Made by a program: the position numbers and the translations under genes. From positions 62,001 through 126,000 of the forward strand of contig JANQRE010000004.1 in assembly GCA_028284705.1 (NCBI GenBank): a stretch of 64,000 bases of DNA. The letters are read 5' to 3'. This document shows positions 37,887 through 45,857 of the stretch, piece by piece. Each line of letters begins with the position of its first letter. Position 1 is the first letter of the stretch. The notes beneath the pieces were generated by a model that saw nothing but the letters and a program-made list of their open reading frames with translations, made no database searches and had not been told where the DNA came from. The DNA is from Paracoccaceae bacterium. GTDB taxonomy: Bacteria; Pseudomonadota; Alphaproteobacteria; Rhodobacterales; Rhodobacteraceae.

Positions 37887-38729
37887 ATGCTCTGCAAAAT
37901 TGGTGACGTAGAAGTCTGGCGCATCCTCGAGATCAACGGCCCCTTTCGACCGCCGGAGATGCTCTATCCGACGGCCGGGCCTGAGGTTGCCAAGATCATC
38001 GAGGCCCATGCGCCGGGCAGCATCTGCCAAGCGACCGGAAACCTGATCCTGCCGATCCAGGGGTTCCTCTTGAAGACGCCGAAACTCATAATTCTTGTCG
38101 ATGCCTGCGTCGGGAATGACAAGACCAACCCCACCACGCCGGAATGGGCCGGGCGCTCCTCAGGTCGTTTCATGTCCGCATTGACCGCCGCGGGTGTCGG
38201 ACCGGGCGATGTCGATTACGTGCTCTGCACCCACCTCCACAACGACCATATTGGCTGGAACACGATGCTGGTCGATGGGCGCTGGGTGCCGACCTTCCCG
38301 AACGCGCGCTACATCCTGCCCGCTGCCGATGAGGTGGAATTCCGAGGCCGCGAGACACAAAACGAAAGTGTTTTGCCGATCATCGAAGCCGGTCAGGCCG
38401 AGCTTGCCGGATCAGATCACAAACTCGGCGACGAGGTCTCTCTGATCCCGACGCCAGGTCACACACCGGGCCATGTCTCGGTCCTGATTCAGAGCAGCGG
38501 GGCAGAGGCGGTGATCACCGGCGATGCGCTGCACTCCACGGCGCAGTGTTGGCACCCCGACTGGCACTTCACGTTCGACAGCGATCCGGTGGAGGCGGTC
38601 ACCTCCCGCATTGCGCTCTTGGGCGATGCTGCGAACGCGAACCGCCGGGTGCTTGGCTCGCATTTCCTTCTTCCGTCCATCGGGCGTGTGCGAGAGGAGG
38701 GTGAGGCCTTCCGCTGGGAGCAGGATTGA
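37887..38729 (+). CDS. Metallo-beta-lactamase-fold hydrolase
   Basis: A 280-residue MBL-fold enzyme. The HxHxDH motif is THLHNDHIGW, with further metal ligands at PGHTPGHVS and ITGDALH. FRPPEMLYPTAGP and a long lid are seen in lactonase-like members. Start ATG 37887 follows AGGGGAGG. It is cytoplasmic. A lactonase role near a luxI system is possible, but the two loci are about 8 kb apart. Confidence 0.85.
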   Translation: MLCKIGDVEVWRILEINGPFRPPEMLYPTAGPEVAKIIEAHAPGSICQATGNLILPIQGFLLKTPKLIILVDACVGNDKTNPTTPEWAGRSSGRFMSALTAAGVGPGDVDYVLCTHLHNDHIGWNTMLVDGRWVPTFPNARYILPAADEVEFRGRETQNESVLPIIEAGQAELAGSDHKLGDEVSLIPTPGHTPGHVSVLIQSSGAEAVITGDALHSTAQCWHPDWHFTFDSDPVEAVTSRIALLGDAANANRRVLGSHFLLPSIGRVREEGEAFRWEQD

Positions 38730-38779
38730 TCGAAACGCCGGACGGCTCGCGCGAACCAACCCCAAGAGGAGATGCAGCG

Positions 38780-39565
38780 ATGCACTGGCTGCTGCAAGAG
38801 TTTGAAGACACTCACAAACTGGCGGAGGCCCTCGACCAGCTCGGGTATCCCTACAGTTGGCACAAAGTCATTCCGTTCGTCGGAGACCTCTCGCCCGCGC
38901 CGGAGGTCGACGATGGCGACCCCGTAATCCTGTTCGGCTCTTATACGTTGTGGAAATACTCTGCGGCCAAAGGGTTTAAGCCGGGAGTCTTCCGGATCAA
39001 GCCGTTCATCGACGAGGCGGTGTGGCATCCATTTTTGGTGAATGGAAGTGATGCGCGCCTACTGACGTTGCGCGACATCCCAGACCACCTCCCGCGTGAT
39101 GACCGGCACTGGTTCATGCGCCCCGTGGATGACAGCAAGGCGGTGCCGGGGCGGGTTCATTCTGCGAAAGACATCCATCAGATGGCTGGCAAAGTGCTTG
39201 CACTGGATGAGGACGAAATTCCCGGCGGGTCATTGCGGCATGATACGCAACTGATGCTGTCAGACCCGGTCCGCATCGAACGTGAGTGGCGGCTCTGGGT
39301 GGTTGATGGCGAGGTCGTAACATATTCCCTCTACAAAGAAGGGCGGCGCGTCGTCTATCGTCACGAGATCGAACCCGAGGCGCTGACCTTCGCCCAGGAA
39401 CTCGCGCGGCTGAACCCGGGCTACGCGCCGGCTTATGTCTTGGATATTTGCCGCACTGCGGAGGGGCTCCGAATGCTGGAAACAAACTGCATCAATGCTG
39501 CGGGTTTTTACGCCGCAGACATGCTTGTTTTGGCGCGAGCCCTGAACGGCCTTTCGAAGGGATAG
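38780..39565 (+). CDS. ATP-grasp (DUF4343-like) protein
   Basis: A 261-residue protein with an ATP-grasp-type core. VIREWRLWVVDGEVVTYSLYKEGRRVVYRHE-like residues (near 170-200) and LDICRTAEGLRMLETNCINAAGFYAAD hold the Mg/ATP site. Start ATG 38780 follows AAGAGGAG. It lies in the same direction as the metallo-hydrolase, 50 bp after it. Substrate unknown. Confidence 0.75.
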   Translation: MHWLLQEFEDTHKLAEALDQLGYPYSWHKVIPFVGDLSPAPEVDDGDPVILFGSYTLWKYSAAKGFKPGVFRIKPFIDEAVWHPFLVNGSDARLLTLRDIPDHLPRDDRHWFMRPVDDSKAVPGRVHSAKDIHQMAGKVLALDEDEIPGGSLRHDTQLMLSDPVRIEREWRLWVVDGEVVTYSLYKEGRRVVYRHEIEPEALTFAQELARLNPGYAPAYVLDICRTAEGLRMLETNCINAAGFYAADMLVLARALNGLSKG

Positions 39566-39598
39566 GGCGGGTTTTAAATCCCAAGTTCCGACACGTGT

Positions 39599-39642
39599 CG
39601 GGACGGATGCCATACGGATGCTGTACGGAAACCATACGGCGG
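39599..39642 (+). repeat. 11-bp-period CCATACGGATG repeat after ecm
   Basis: Four contiguous 11-bp units, CGGGACGGATG, CCATACGGATG, CTGTACGGAAA and CCATACGGCGG, fill the gap between the convergent ATP-grasp gene and ecm. The unit relates to the GCCATAC array before lpdA. Confidence 0.7.
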
Positions 39643-39649
39643 TTTTCGG

Positions 39650-41629
39650 CTATTCCGCGGCCACCGCCTTGGGGTCCACAAGCTCGACCAGATCAAGCAT
39701 GATCCGGTTCAATTCGAAGTCTTTCGGCGTGTAGACCTTCGCCACGCCCATGGCTCGCAATCTGGCCGCATCGTCATCCGGAATAATACCGCCTGCGACC
39801 ACAGGAATATGGCCCAGACCGGCCTCATTCAAACGGGTCATAAGGTCCTCGATCAAGGGCATGTGAGAACCGGAAAGGATCGACAAACCAATGACATGCG
39901 CCTCTTCGTTCAACGCGGCATCGACGATCTCAGCAGGCGTCAGGCGAATGCCCTCATAGGCGATATCCATCCCGCAATCGCGGGCGCGGGCGGCGATCTG
40001 CTCAGCACCATTGGAATGGCCGTCAAGTCCGGGTTTTCCAACGAGAAATTTCAATCGGCGCCCCAGTTTGTCCGACACTGCATCGACGGCGGAGCGGATA
40101 TCATCGAGCCCTTCCGTGCGGTTCGACGGGCTGGGCGAAACCCCCGTCGGCGCACGATACTGACCGAAGACAGACCGGATCACATCGCCCCATTCGCCCG
40201 TCGTCGCACCAGCTTTCGCAGCGGCAATCGTGGCGGGCATGATGTTGCCGCCCGACCGGGCTACCTCTTTGATATCATTGAGTGCTTTTGTGACCGCCGT
40301 CTGATCGCGGGCCTCCCTCCACGCGACCAGACGGGCGATCTGGTCGGCTTCCGCGTCCGCGTCCGCGACCATGATGGCGTCGTCCCCAGCTGTTAGCGGG
40401 CTGGCTTCGCCGCCGGTATATCGATTGACCCCAACAACGGTGGTCTCTCCCGTTTCGATGCCGACTATACGAGTTGAATTACTCTCCACAAGTCTCGATT
40501 TCATATACTCAATTGCGTTCACGGCCCCGCCCATCCCGTCGATCTGGGCAAGCTCCGCACGGGCACCTTCTTTCAGCGCCTCGACCTTCTTTTCGACGGC
40601 AGGGTTGCCCTCAAAAAGGTCTTCATATTCAAGCAGATCGGTCTCAAAGGCCATAATCTGTTGCATCCTCAGCGACCATTGTTGATCCCAGGGTCGCGGC
40701 AGTCCGAGCGCCTCGTTCCAAGCAGGCAATTGCACCGCGCGGGCGCGGGCTTTCTTCGACAAGGTCACCGCCAGCATTTCGATCAGAATGCGGTAGACAT
40801 TGTTCTCCGGCTGCTGCTCGGTCAGACCGAGGGAGTTCACTTGAACGCCGTAGCGGAAGCGTCTGAATTTCGGGTCTTCCACGCCATAGCGCTCGCGGCA
40901 AATCTCGTCCCACAGCTCCACGAAAGCGCGCATCTTGCACATCTCGGTGACAAACCGGATGCCCGCGTTTACGAAGAACGAAATCCGGCCCACCATGGCC
41001 GGGAATTTGTCTTCGGGCACCTTGTTTTTCAGGTCATCGAGCACGGCGGTGGCGGTGGCAAGTGCGTAGGCCAGTTCCTGTTCCGGCGTCGCGCCCGCCT
41101 CTTGCAGATGGTAGGAACAGACATTCATCGGGTTCCATTTCGGCAGGTGCTCGCGGGTGTAAGCGGCGACATCGGTGATCATGCGCAGCGAGGGTTTTGG
41201 CGGGCAGACATAAGTGCCGCGCGACAGATATTCCTTGATGATGTCGTTCTGCACCGTGCCTTGCAGCTTTGTGATATCCGCGCCTTGCTCCTCAGCCACC
41301 GCGATGTAGAGCGCCAACAGCCATGGGGCTGTGGCGTTGATCGTCATCGATGTGTTCATTTCTTCCAGCGGGATCTGGTCAAAGAGCGTGCGCATATCGC
41401 CCAGATGGGCGATCGGCACGCCGACCTTGCCGACCTCGCCGCGGGAGAGTTCGTGGTCGCTGTCATACCCCGTCTGGGTCGGCAGATCGAACGCCACAGA
41501 GAGCCCCGTCTGACCTTTCGCGAGATTGCCCCGATAGAGCTCATTGGAGGCCATCGCCGTCGAATGCCCGGCATAAGTTCGAAACAGCCAGGGACGGTCC
41601 TTTTTCGGCGCAGTTTCGGTCTCGGACAT
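39650..41629 (-). CDS. ecm: Ethylmalonyl-CoA mutase
   Basis: A 659-residue B12-dependent mutase. The catalytic (beta/alpha) barrel carries RPWLFRTYAGHSTA, GQTGLSVAFDLPTQTGYDSDH and TINATAPWLLALYIA. The carboxy-terminal cobalamin domain has GKPGLDGHSNGAEQIA (DxHxxG) and ILSGSHMPL. It converts (2R)-ethylmalonyl-CoA to methylsuccinyl-CoA. The chaperone gene meaB lies in this window about 20 kb away and ccr nearby. Confidence 0.96.
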   Translation of the reverse strand: MSETETAPKKDRPWLFRTYAGHSTAMASNELYRGNLAKGQTGLSVAFDLPTQTGYDSDHELSRGEVGKVGVPIAHLGDMRTLFDQIPLEEMNTSMTINATAPWLLALYIAVAEEQGADITKLQGTVQNDIIKEYLSRGTYVCPPKPSLRMITDVAAYTREHLPKWNPMNVCSYHLQEAGATPEQELAYALATATAVLDDLKNKVPEDKFPAMVGRISFFVNAGIRFVTEMCKMRAFVELWDEICRERYGVEDPKFRRFRYGVQVNSLGLTEQQPENNVYRILIEMLAVTLSKKARARAVQLPAWNEALGLPRPWDQQWSLRMQQIMAFETDLLEYEDLFEGNPAVEKKVEALKEGARAELAQIDGMGGAVNAIEYMKSRLVESNSTRIVGIETGETTVVGVNRYTGGEASPLTAGDDAIMVADADAEADQIARLVAWREARDQTAVTKALNDIKEVARSGGNIMPATIAAAKAGATTGEWGDVIRSVFGQYRAPTGVSPSPSNRTEGLDDIRSAVDAVSDKLGRRLKFLVGKPGLDGHSNGAEQIAARARDCGMDIAYEGIRLTPAEIVDAALNEEAHVIGLSILSGSHMPLIEDLMTRLNEAGLGHIPVVAGGIIPDDDAARLRAMGVAKVYTPKDFELNRIMLDLVELVDPKAVAAE

Positions 41630-41689
41630 GAGTGGCCTCGTGAATCGGTTGGCGTAATTTTATTTCGCGTGACGGTAGATAGGCGGAAC

Positions 41690-41698
41690 ATTATACCA
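41690..41698 (-). promoter_or_regulatory. Candidate extended -10 promoter of ecm
   Basis: TGGTATAAT on the minus strand is a perfect extended -10 (TGn-TATAAT) about 60 bp before the ecm start. It sits in the inverted repeat ACATT-ATACC-AATGT (41688-41702), which could be an operator. No -35 at normal spacing is clear. Confidence 0.45.
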
Positions 41699-41724
41699 AT
41701 GTCAATTCGCTGCAACGCAGAAAT

Positions 41725-41818
41725 CAAACCGCTTCGAAGCGGTTTGGCCCATGCGATTTCGAAAACGCATGAAAAGCACATTTCAATGTGCTTTTTCCAA
41801 GCGGCTTCGAAGCCGCTT
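41725..41818. repeat. Array of four palindromes between ecm and acyltransferase
   Basis: Four palindromes of 20-24 bp lie in succession: 41725-41746 (CAAACCGCTTC core), 41750-41771 (one mismatch), 41772-41795 (arms AAAAGCACATT/AATGTGCTTTT) and 41799-41818 (AAGCGGCTTCGAAGCCGCTT). Centres are 25, 23 and 25 bp apart. The first and last share GCTTCGAAGC. The block lies upstream of both flanking divergent genes. Confidence 0.75.
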
Positions 41819-41852
41819 TTCCCCGCGACTATTCTTTGTAAGGGTCGGGTTT

Positions 41853-43247
41853 ATGTTCCAAACGGTCGAACTGCCCATCTGGGCGTTGGTTCTCATCTGC
41901 CTTCTGGCCGCCGTTACCGCGGCCTCGCATTTGCTTTTCCCTTCAGTGCGTTGGTTCTTCCGCAGGCGGGCCGAACGTGTGGTTGCACGCCTGAATGAAC
42001 GGCTGACCCGTCCGATCCAGCCGTTCAAGCTGGCGCGGCGCCACGACATGATCCAGCAGATCCTCTACGACCCCGAGGTGATCCGCGCGGTCAATGAATA
42101 TGCCGATGAAAATGGCGTGCCCGACAATGTCGCCTTCGAGACTGCCGAGCGCTACGCACGCGAAATTGTGCCAGCCTTCTCGGCCTCCGTCTATTACGGG
42201 TTCGGGGCGCGGGCGGCCCGATGGCTGGCAACTGCCTTCTATCGTGTCCGCGTGGTGAACCAAGACCGCAACATCATCCGTGAGATCGATCCCGACGCGA
42301 CGGTGGTCGCGATCATGAACCACCGCTCGAATATGGATTATGTGCTGGTCACCTACCTGGTGGCGGGGGACACACCACTCTCCTATGCTGTCGGTGAATG
42401 GGCGCGGCGTTGGCCCCTAAGACCGCTCATCAAGATGATGGGCGGCTATTTCATCCGTCGCAAATCCCTCAACCCGCTCTATCGCAAAGTGCTGGCCCGC
42501 TATGTGCAACTGGCCACGAAAGAAGGGGTTGTGCAGGCGGTCTTCCCGGAAGGCGGGCTCAGCCGCACCGGTGGGTTGATCGCGCCGAAGCTTGGCATTC
42601 TCTCTTACATCACCAACGGGTTCGACCCCGACGGCCCGCGCGACATCGTGTTTCTCCCGGTGGGTCTCAACTATGATCGGGTGCTGGAGGACCGCACGCT
42701 GATCGCGGCTGCGGGGAACGGAAAGGCGCGGTTCCGGTTCCGCTGGATCACCGTCATTCGCTATATCGGTCGTCACCTGCTGCAGCGGGTTTCGGGCCGG
42801 TTCCATCGCCTTGGCTTTGCTGCCGTTTCTTTTGGCGAGCCGGTCTCGCTCAAGGCCTTTGTGGCTGAACATGGCGGCAGTGACCCAGAGCAGCTTGCGG
42901 CTCATTTGATGCATGAGGTCGGGCGTGCCGTGCCGATCCTGCCCGTGCCCCTGATCGCGCGGCATCTGGTGCTGAGTGACGGAGAGGCCTCTCTGCAGGA
43001 ACTCCGCGTGGCCTTCACGCAGGATGTTAAGGGTGCGGAGAAGGCAGCCTCCGAGGTGCATCTGCCCGTTGATGGTCCGGCAAAGCCAATGCACGACGCG
43101 CTGCGCATGCTGGAGGTGCGCGGCGTCGTGCAGATTGAAGGCGACCGGATCACCGTGCCGGAAACCTTCATGCCGCTGATGAATTACTACGCCGCCTCAA
43201 TCGCGCATGTACCACAGAATGTGCTGCAAAAATTCTCTGCGACATAA
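41853..43247 (+). CDS. PlsC/PlsB-like acyltransferase
   Basis: A 464-residue protein with an amino-terminal membrane helix and a glycerol-phosphate-acyltransferase domain: IMNHRSNMDYVLV (HX4D motif), GGYFIRRKSLNPLY, and FPEGGLSRTGGL. It probably transfers acyl groups to glycerol phosphates or lysolipids. Start ATG 41853 follows TAAGGG. It lies between ecm and ccr and could be read with ccr. Confidence 0.8.
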   Translation: MFQTVELPIWALVLICLLAAVTAASHLLFPSVRWFFRRRAERVVARLNERLTRPIQPFKLARRHDMIQQILYDPEVIRAVNEYADENGVPDNVAFETAERYAREIVPAFSASVYYGFGARAARWLATAFYRVRVVNQDRNIIREIDPDATVVAIMNHRSNMDYVLVTYLVAGDTPLSYAVGEWARRWPLRPLIKMMGGYFIRRKSLNPLYRKVLARYVQLATKEGVVQAVFPEGGLSRTGGLIAPKLGILSYITNGFDPDGPRDIVFLPVGLNYDRVLEDRTLIAAAGNGKARFRFRWITVIRYIGRHLLQRVSGRFHRLGFAAVSFGEPVSLKAFVAEHGGSDPEQLAAHLMHEVGRAVPILPVPLIARHLVLSDGEASLQELRVAFTQDVKGAEKAASEVHLPVDGPAKPMHDALRMLEVRGVVQIEGDRITVPETFMPLMNYYAASIAHVPQNVLQKFSAT

Positions 43248-43293
43248 AATTACAAAAATGACCCAAATAGGGTTGTAATCTTACTTTCCGGTC

Positions 43294-43337
43294 TATATCG
43301 ACACGTTATTGCAGCGCAGAATGTGATTCTGCGTTGC
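43294..43337 (+). promoter_or_regulatory. ccr upstream region with 12-bp hairpin
   Basis: A stem of 12 bp, GCAGCGCAGAAT paired to ATTCTGCGTTGC with loop GTG (43311-43337), lies 41 bp before ccr. A possible -10 (TATATC at 43294-43299) with TTGTAA at 43273-43278 lies just upstream, spaced 15 bp, so the hairpin may sit at the transcript start. Roles as operator or 5' stabiliser are both possible. Confidence 0.4.
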
Positions 43338-43377
43338 GGCGAGATAGAAACGCGGAAAGACTGCCAAGGAGACAGGC

Positions 43378-44670
43378 ATGGCACTGGATACGAGAGACAG
43401 CGTGATGGACTACAACGCCGAAGAAAAAGACCTCTATGAACTGGGTGAAATCCCGCCGCTCGGCCATGTGCCGAAGCAAATGTATGCCTGGGCCATTCGC
43501 CGCGAGCGCCATGGCGAGCCGGAGGAAAGCTTCCAGCAGGAAGTGGTGGATGTGAAACAGCCCGACAGCAACGAGGTGGTCGTGCTCGTGATGGCCGCTG
43601 GCGTGAACTATAACGGCGTCTGGGCGGGTCTCGGCGTGCCGATCTCGCCCTTCGATGTACATGGTGCGCCTTATCACATCGCAGGCTCCGACGCGTCTGG
43701 CATCGTCTGGGCGGTCGGTGAGAAGGTCACCCGCTGGAAGGTCGGCGATGAGGTGGTCATCCACTGCAACCAGGACGATGGCGATGATGAGGAATGCAAC
43801 GGCGGCGACCCGATGTATTCGAACTCGCAGCGGATCTGGGGTTACGAGACGCCGGACGGGTCCTTTGCGCAATTTACAACCGTGCAATCTCAACAACTTA
43901 TGCCACGTCCCAAACATCTGAGCTGGGAAGAAGCGGCCTGCTATACGCTGACGCTGGCCACCGCTTATCGCATGCTCTTCGGCCATCACCCGCATGAGCT
44001 GAAACCCGGTCAGAACGTTCTGGTCTGGGGCGCCTCGGGTGGTCTTGGCTCCTACGCCATCCAGCTTGCCAACACGGCGGGTGCGAACGCAATTGGTGTG
44101 ATTTCCGACGAGGACAAGCGCGACTTCGTGCTCGGTCTCGGTGCGAAAGGCGTGATCAACCGCAAAGACTTCAAATGCTGGGGTCAGCTGCCTAAGGTGA
44201 ACAGCCCCGAATACAAGGAATGGTTTGCCGAGGTCCGCAAATTCGGCAAGGCGATCTGGGACATCACCGGTAAAGGTGTGAATGTCGACATGGTCTTCGA
44301 GCATCCCGGCGAGGCGACCTTCCCGGTCTCCACCTTCGTCTGCAAGAAGGGCGGTATGGTCGTGATCTGTGCGGGTACCACGGGCTACAACCTGACGATG
44401 GATGCCCGTTACGTCTGGATGCACCAGAAACGTGTGCAGGGCTCTCACTTCGCGCATCTCAAACAGGCGTCGGCTGCTAACCAATTGATGGTGGAGCGCC
44501 GTCTGGACCCTTGCATGTCGGAAGTGTTCCCCTGGACCGAAATCCCGCAGGCGCACACCAAGATGATGAAAAACGAGCACAAGCCGGGAAATATGGCGGT
44601 GCTGGTGACCGCACCCCGTACGGGCCTCTCAACCTTTGAAGATACTCTGGAAGCGAGCCGTCAGGCGTAA
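43378..44670 (+). CDS. ccr: Crotonyl-CoA carboxylase/reductase
   Basis: A 430-residue medium-chain dehydrogenase-type enzyme that reductively carboxylates crotonyl-CoA to ethylmalonyl-CoA using NADPH. Seen are GAPYHIAGSDASGIVWAVG, the NADPH fold VWGASGGLGSYAIQLAN, and the CO2-site-associated ETPDGSFAQF and HFAHLKQASAAN. A GGAG-type site precedes ATG 43378. It is the defining enzyme of the ethylmalonyl-CoA pathway. Confidence 0.97.
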   Translation: MALDTRDSVMDYNAEEKDLYELGEIPPLGHVPKQMYAWAIRRERHGEPEESFQQEVVDVKQPDSNEVVVLVMAAGVNYNGVWAGLGVPISPFDVHGAPYHIAGSDASGIVWAVGEKVTRWKVGDEVVIHCNQDDGDDEECNGGDPMYSNSQRIWGYETPDGSFAQFTTVQSQQLMPRPKHLSWEEAACYTLTLATAYRMLFGHHPHELKPGQNVLVWGASGGLGSYAIQLANTAGANAIGVISDEDKRDFVLGLGAKGVINRKDFKCWGQLPKVNSPEYKEWFAEVRKFGKAIWDITGKGVNVDMVFEHPGEATFPVSTFVCKKGGMVVICAGTTGYNLTMDARYVWMHQKRVQGSHFAHLKQASAANQLMVERRLDPCMSEVFPWTEIPQAHTKMMKNEHKPGNMAVLVTAPRTGLSTFEDTLEASRQA

Positions 44671-44689
44671 ATCTTAACGGGTTAAGATT
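44670..44689 (+). terminator. Hairpin at the ccr stop
   Basis: AATCTTAAC/GTTAAGATT with loop GG starts on the last base of the ccr stop codon and ends in a short T run. It is the likely ccr terminator. Confidence 0.55.
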
Positions 44690-44726
44690 TCCCTACCTGA
44701 CAAGTGCACAAAATTCGGCGTTGACG

Positions 44727-44756
44727 CACCCTGCGATCCAAGTGATTCGCAGGGTG
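44727..44756 (+). terminator. Strong Rho-independent terminator, 57 bp past ccr
   Basis: A perfect 10-bp stem CACCCTGCGA / TCGCAGGGTG, loop TCCAAGTGAT, then TTTT (44757-44760). As ccr already has a hairpin at its stop, this one may end read-through or a short separate RNA starting between 44690 and 44727. Confidence 0.65.
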
Positions 44757-44811
44757 TTTTCGTTAAAGACAAGTCCCGCCCGCCATCAAAACAGCAGCTT
44801 AGAAAACGGGA

Positions 44812-44831
44812 CCTCACCATTTTGGGTGAGG
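44812..44831. promoter_or_regulatory. 20-bp dyad upstream of the luxR locus
   Basis: CCTCACC and GGTGAGG (44812-44818, 44825-44831) flank ATTTTG, giving an exact 20-bp dyad, the length of a lux box. It lies about 85 bp before the first gene of the quorum-sensing locus. It differs in sequence from the dyad before luxI. Confidence 0.35.
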
Positions 44832-44873
44832 GTAATGCCGTGAATATTTTTTAAACCCCCGCTCTGTTAGACT

Positions 44874-44895
44874 GTTGATTAACGGTTGATTAACC
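44874..44895 (+). promoter_or_regulatory. Tandem GTTGATTAAC repeat forming a CtrA-type site
   Basis: GTTGATTAACG and GTTGATTAACC stand in tandem, which creates TTAA-N7-TTAA at 44879-44893, the CtrA consensus. It ends 22 bp before the small gene at 44916. CtrA control of quorum sensing is known in Rhodobacteraceae; binding here is inferred. Confidence 0.5.
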
Positions 44896-44915
44896 ATTTG
44901 GGAAGGAAACTGCCG

Positions 44916-45128
44916 ATGACGAATGACTGGATTATCGACGTCCTGATGGATTTGAAAAAATTCTCGGTCAAAAATCGGATGGATCATCTGGCCGAGCATT
45001 TGGAAGACACGATCATGGTGGCCACCACCGAATTGTCTCCCCAAGTTCCTCTGCGGCGCCCAATGGCAGGTGAACTTGAACAAACTCGTCGACATGCAGG
45101 AGGTCCTGTCTCAAGCAACAACGCTTGA
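44916..45128 (+). CDS. Small protein upstream of luxR
   Basis: A 70-residue protein (MTNDWIIDVLMDLKKFSVKNRMDHLAEHLEDTIMVATTELS...). The first 45 residues look like two helices; the rest is polar. GGAAGG precedes ATG 44916. Its end overlaps the luxR start by 59 bp in another frame. Small proteins with this D-W-I-x-D-V-L-x-D-L start appear ahead of LuxR genes in Roseobacters, as I recall. Function unknown. Confidence 0.6.
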   Translation: MTNDWIIDVLMDLKKFSVKNRMDHLAEHLEDTIMVATTELSPQVPLRRPMAGELEQTRRHAGGPVSSNNA

Positions 45129-45786
45129 GGGGCTACAGGACTTTGTCGAAAACCTGCGCGATGTCTATGACATCGAACATCTGGTCTACCATTCCGTCAA
45201 TTCCAAAGGGGGACAATACGCGGCGCTGACCTACGATCCAAGCTGGGTGGATCGTTATCTTGAAAAGGATTATGCGCGCATCGATCCGGTGGTCCAAGGC
45301 GCCTATCGCCGGTTTCATCCCGTCGACTGGAAAGCGCTTGATTGGTCGGCCAAGGCGACCAGCAGTTTCTTGGGGGAAGCGATTGATAACGGGTTGGGAA
45401 ATCAGGGATTTTCGATCCCGATCCGGGGGCCGAGCGGCCAGTTCGCGCTGTTTTCGGCCAATCAGAAATGCCAGGATGAGGCTTGGGCCAATTACACATC
45501 GGAGCGGTCAGCCGATCTTATCCTGATCGCCCATTATCTGAACGAAAAAGCTCTGGAGATTGAGGGCGCGACAGAAAGGGGACCGGTTCGCGCGCTTAGC
45601 CCCAGAGAGAAGGACACACTCACGCTGCTCGCGGTTGGACATAACCGCGCCGCCATCGCGGAACAACTCAACATCTCGGAGAACACGCTCCGGGTTTATA
45701 TCGAAAGCGCGCGCTTCAAATTGGGCGCCGCAAACACCACTCACGCCGTTGCTATGGCCCTCATTCACGGGCTGATCGTCGTCTAA
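45070..45786 (+). CDS. luxR: LuxR-type autoinducer-binding regulator
   Basis: A 238-residue regulator. The autoinducer domain (about 1-165) keeps the conserved residues: Trp and Tyr in DPSWVDRYLEKDYARIDPVV, the Asp-Pro that follows, Trp in PVDWKALDW and Gly in GLGNQGFSIPIRG. The carboxy-terminal helix-turn-helix is LSPREKDTLTLLAVGHNRAAIAEQLNISENTLRVYIESARFKLG. GTG 45070 is assumed; ATG 45094 is an alternative. It pairs with the downstream luxI. Confidence 0.9.
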   Translation: MNLNKLVDMQEVLSQATTLEGLQDFVENLRDVYDIEHLVYHSVNSKGGQYAALTYDPSWVDRYLEKDYARIDPVVQGAYRRFHPVDWKALDWSAKATSSFLGEAIDNGLGNQGFSIPIRGPSGQFALFSANQKCQDEAWANYTSERSADLILIAHYLNEKALEIEGATERGPVRALSPREKDTLTLLAVGHNRAAIAEQLNISENTLRVYIESARFKLGAANTTHAVAMALIHGLIVV

Positions 45787-45794
45787 CGCGCGTT

Positions 45795-45814
45795 GCGCCA
45801 GGGCGATATGGCGC
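45795..45814. promoter_or_regulatory. 20-bp dyad between luxR and luxI
   Basis: GCGCCA and TGGCGC (45795-45800, 45809-45814) enclose 8 bp, giving a 20-bp dyad 72 bp before luxI. It could be the lux box or the luxR terminator; no T run follows. Confidence 0.35.
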
Positions 45815-45857
45815 GCGCGCGTCGTTTCCGAGCTGTTAACCAAGGCATGAAAGCAGG

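Noticed and set aside
38515-38524. GGTGATCACC inside the metallo-hydrolase gene
   Set aside because: Intragenic and without the TGTGATCACA flanks.
39599-39642. Possible CRISPR array
   Set aside because: Units are 11 bp and contiguous, with no spacers and no cas genes.
41700-41705. TTGACA next to the ecm -10
   Set aside because: Only about 4 bp from the -10, not a usable -35 spacing.
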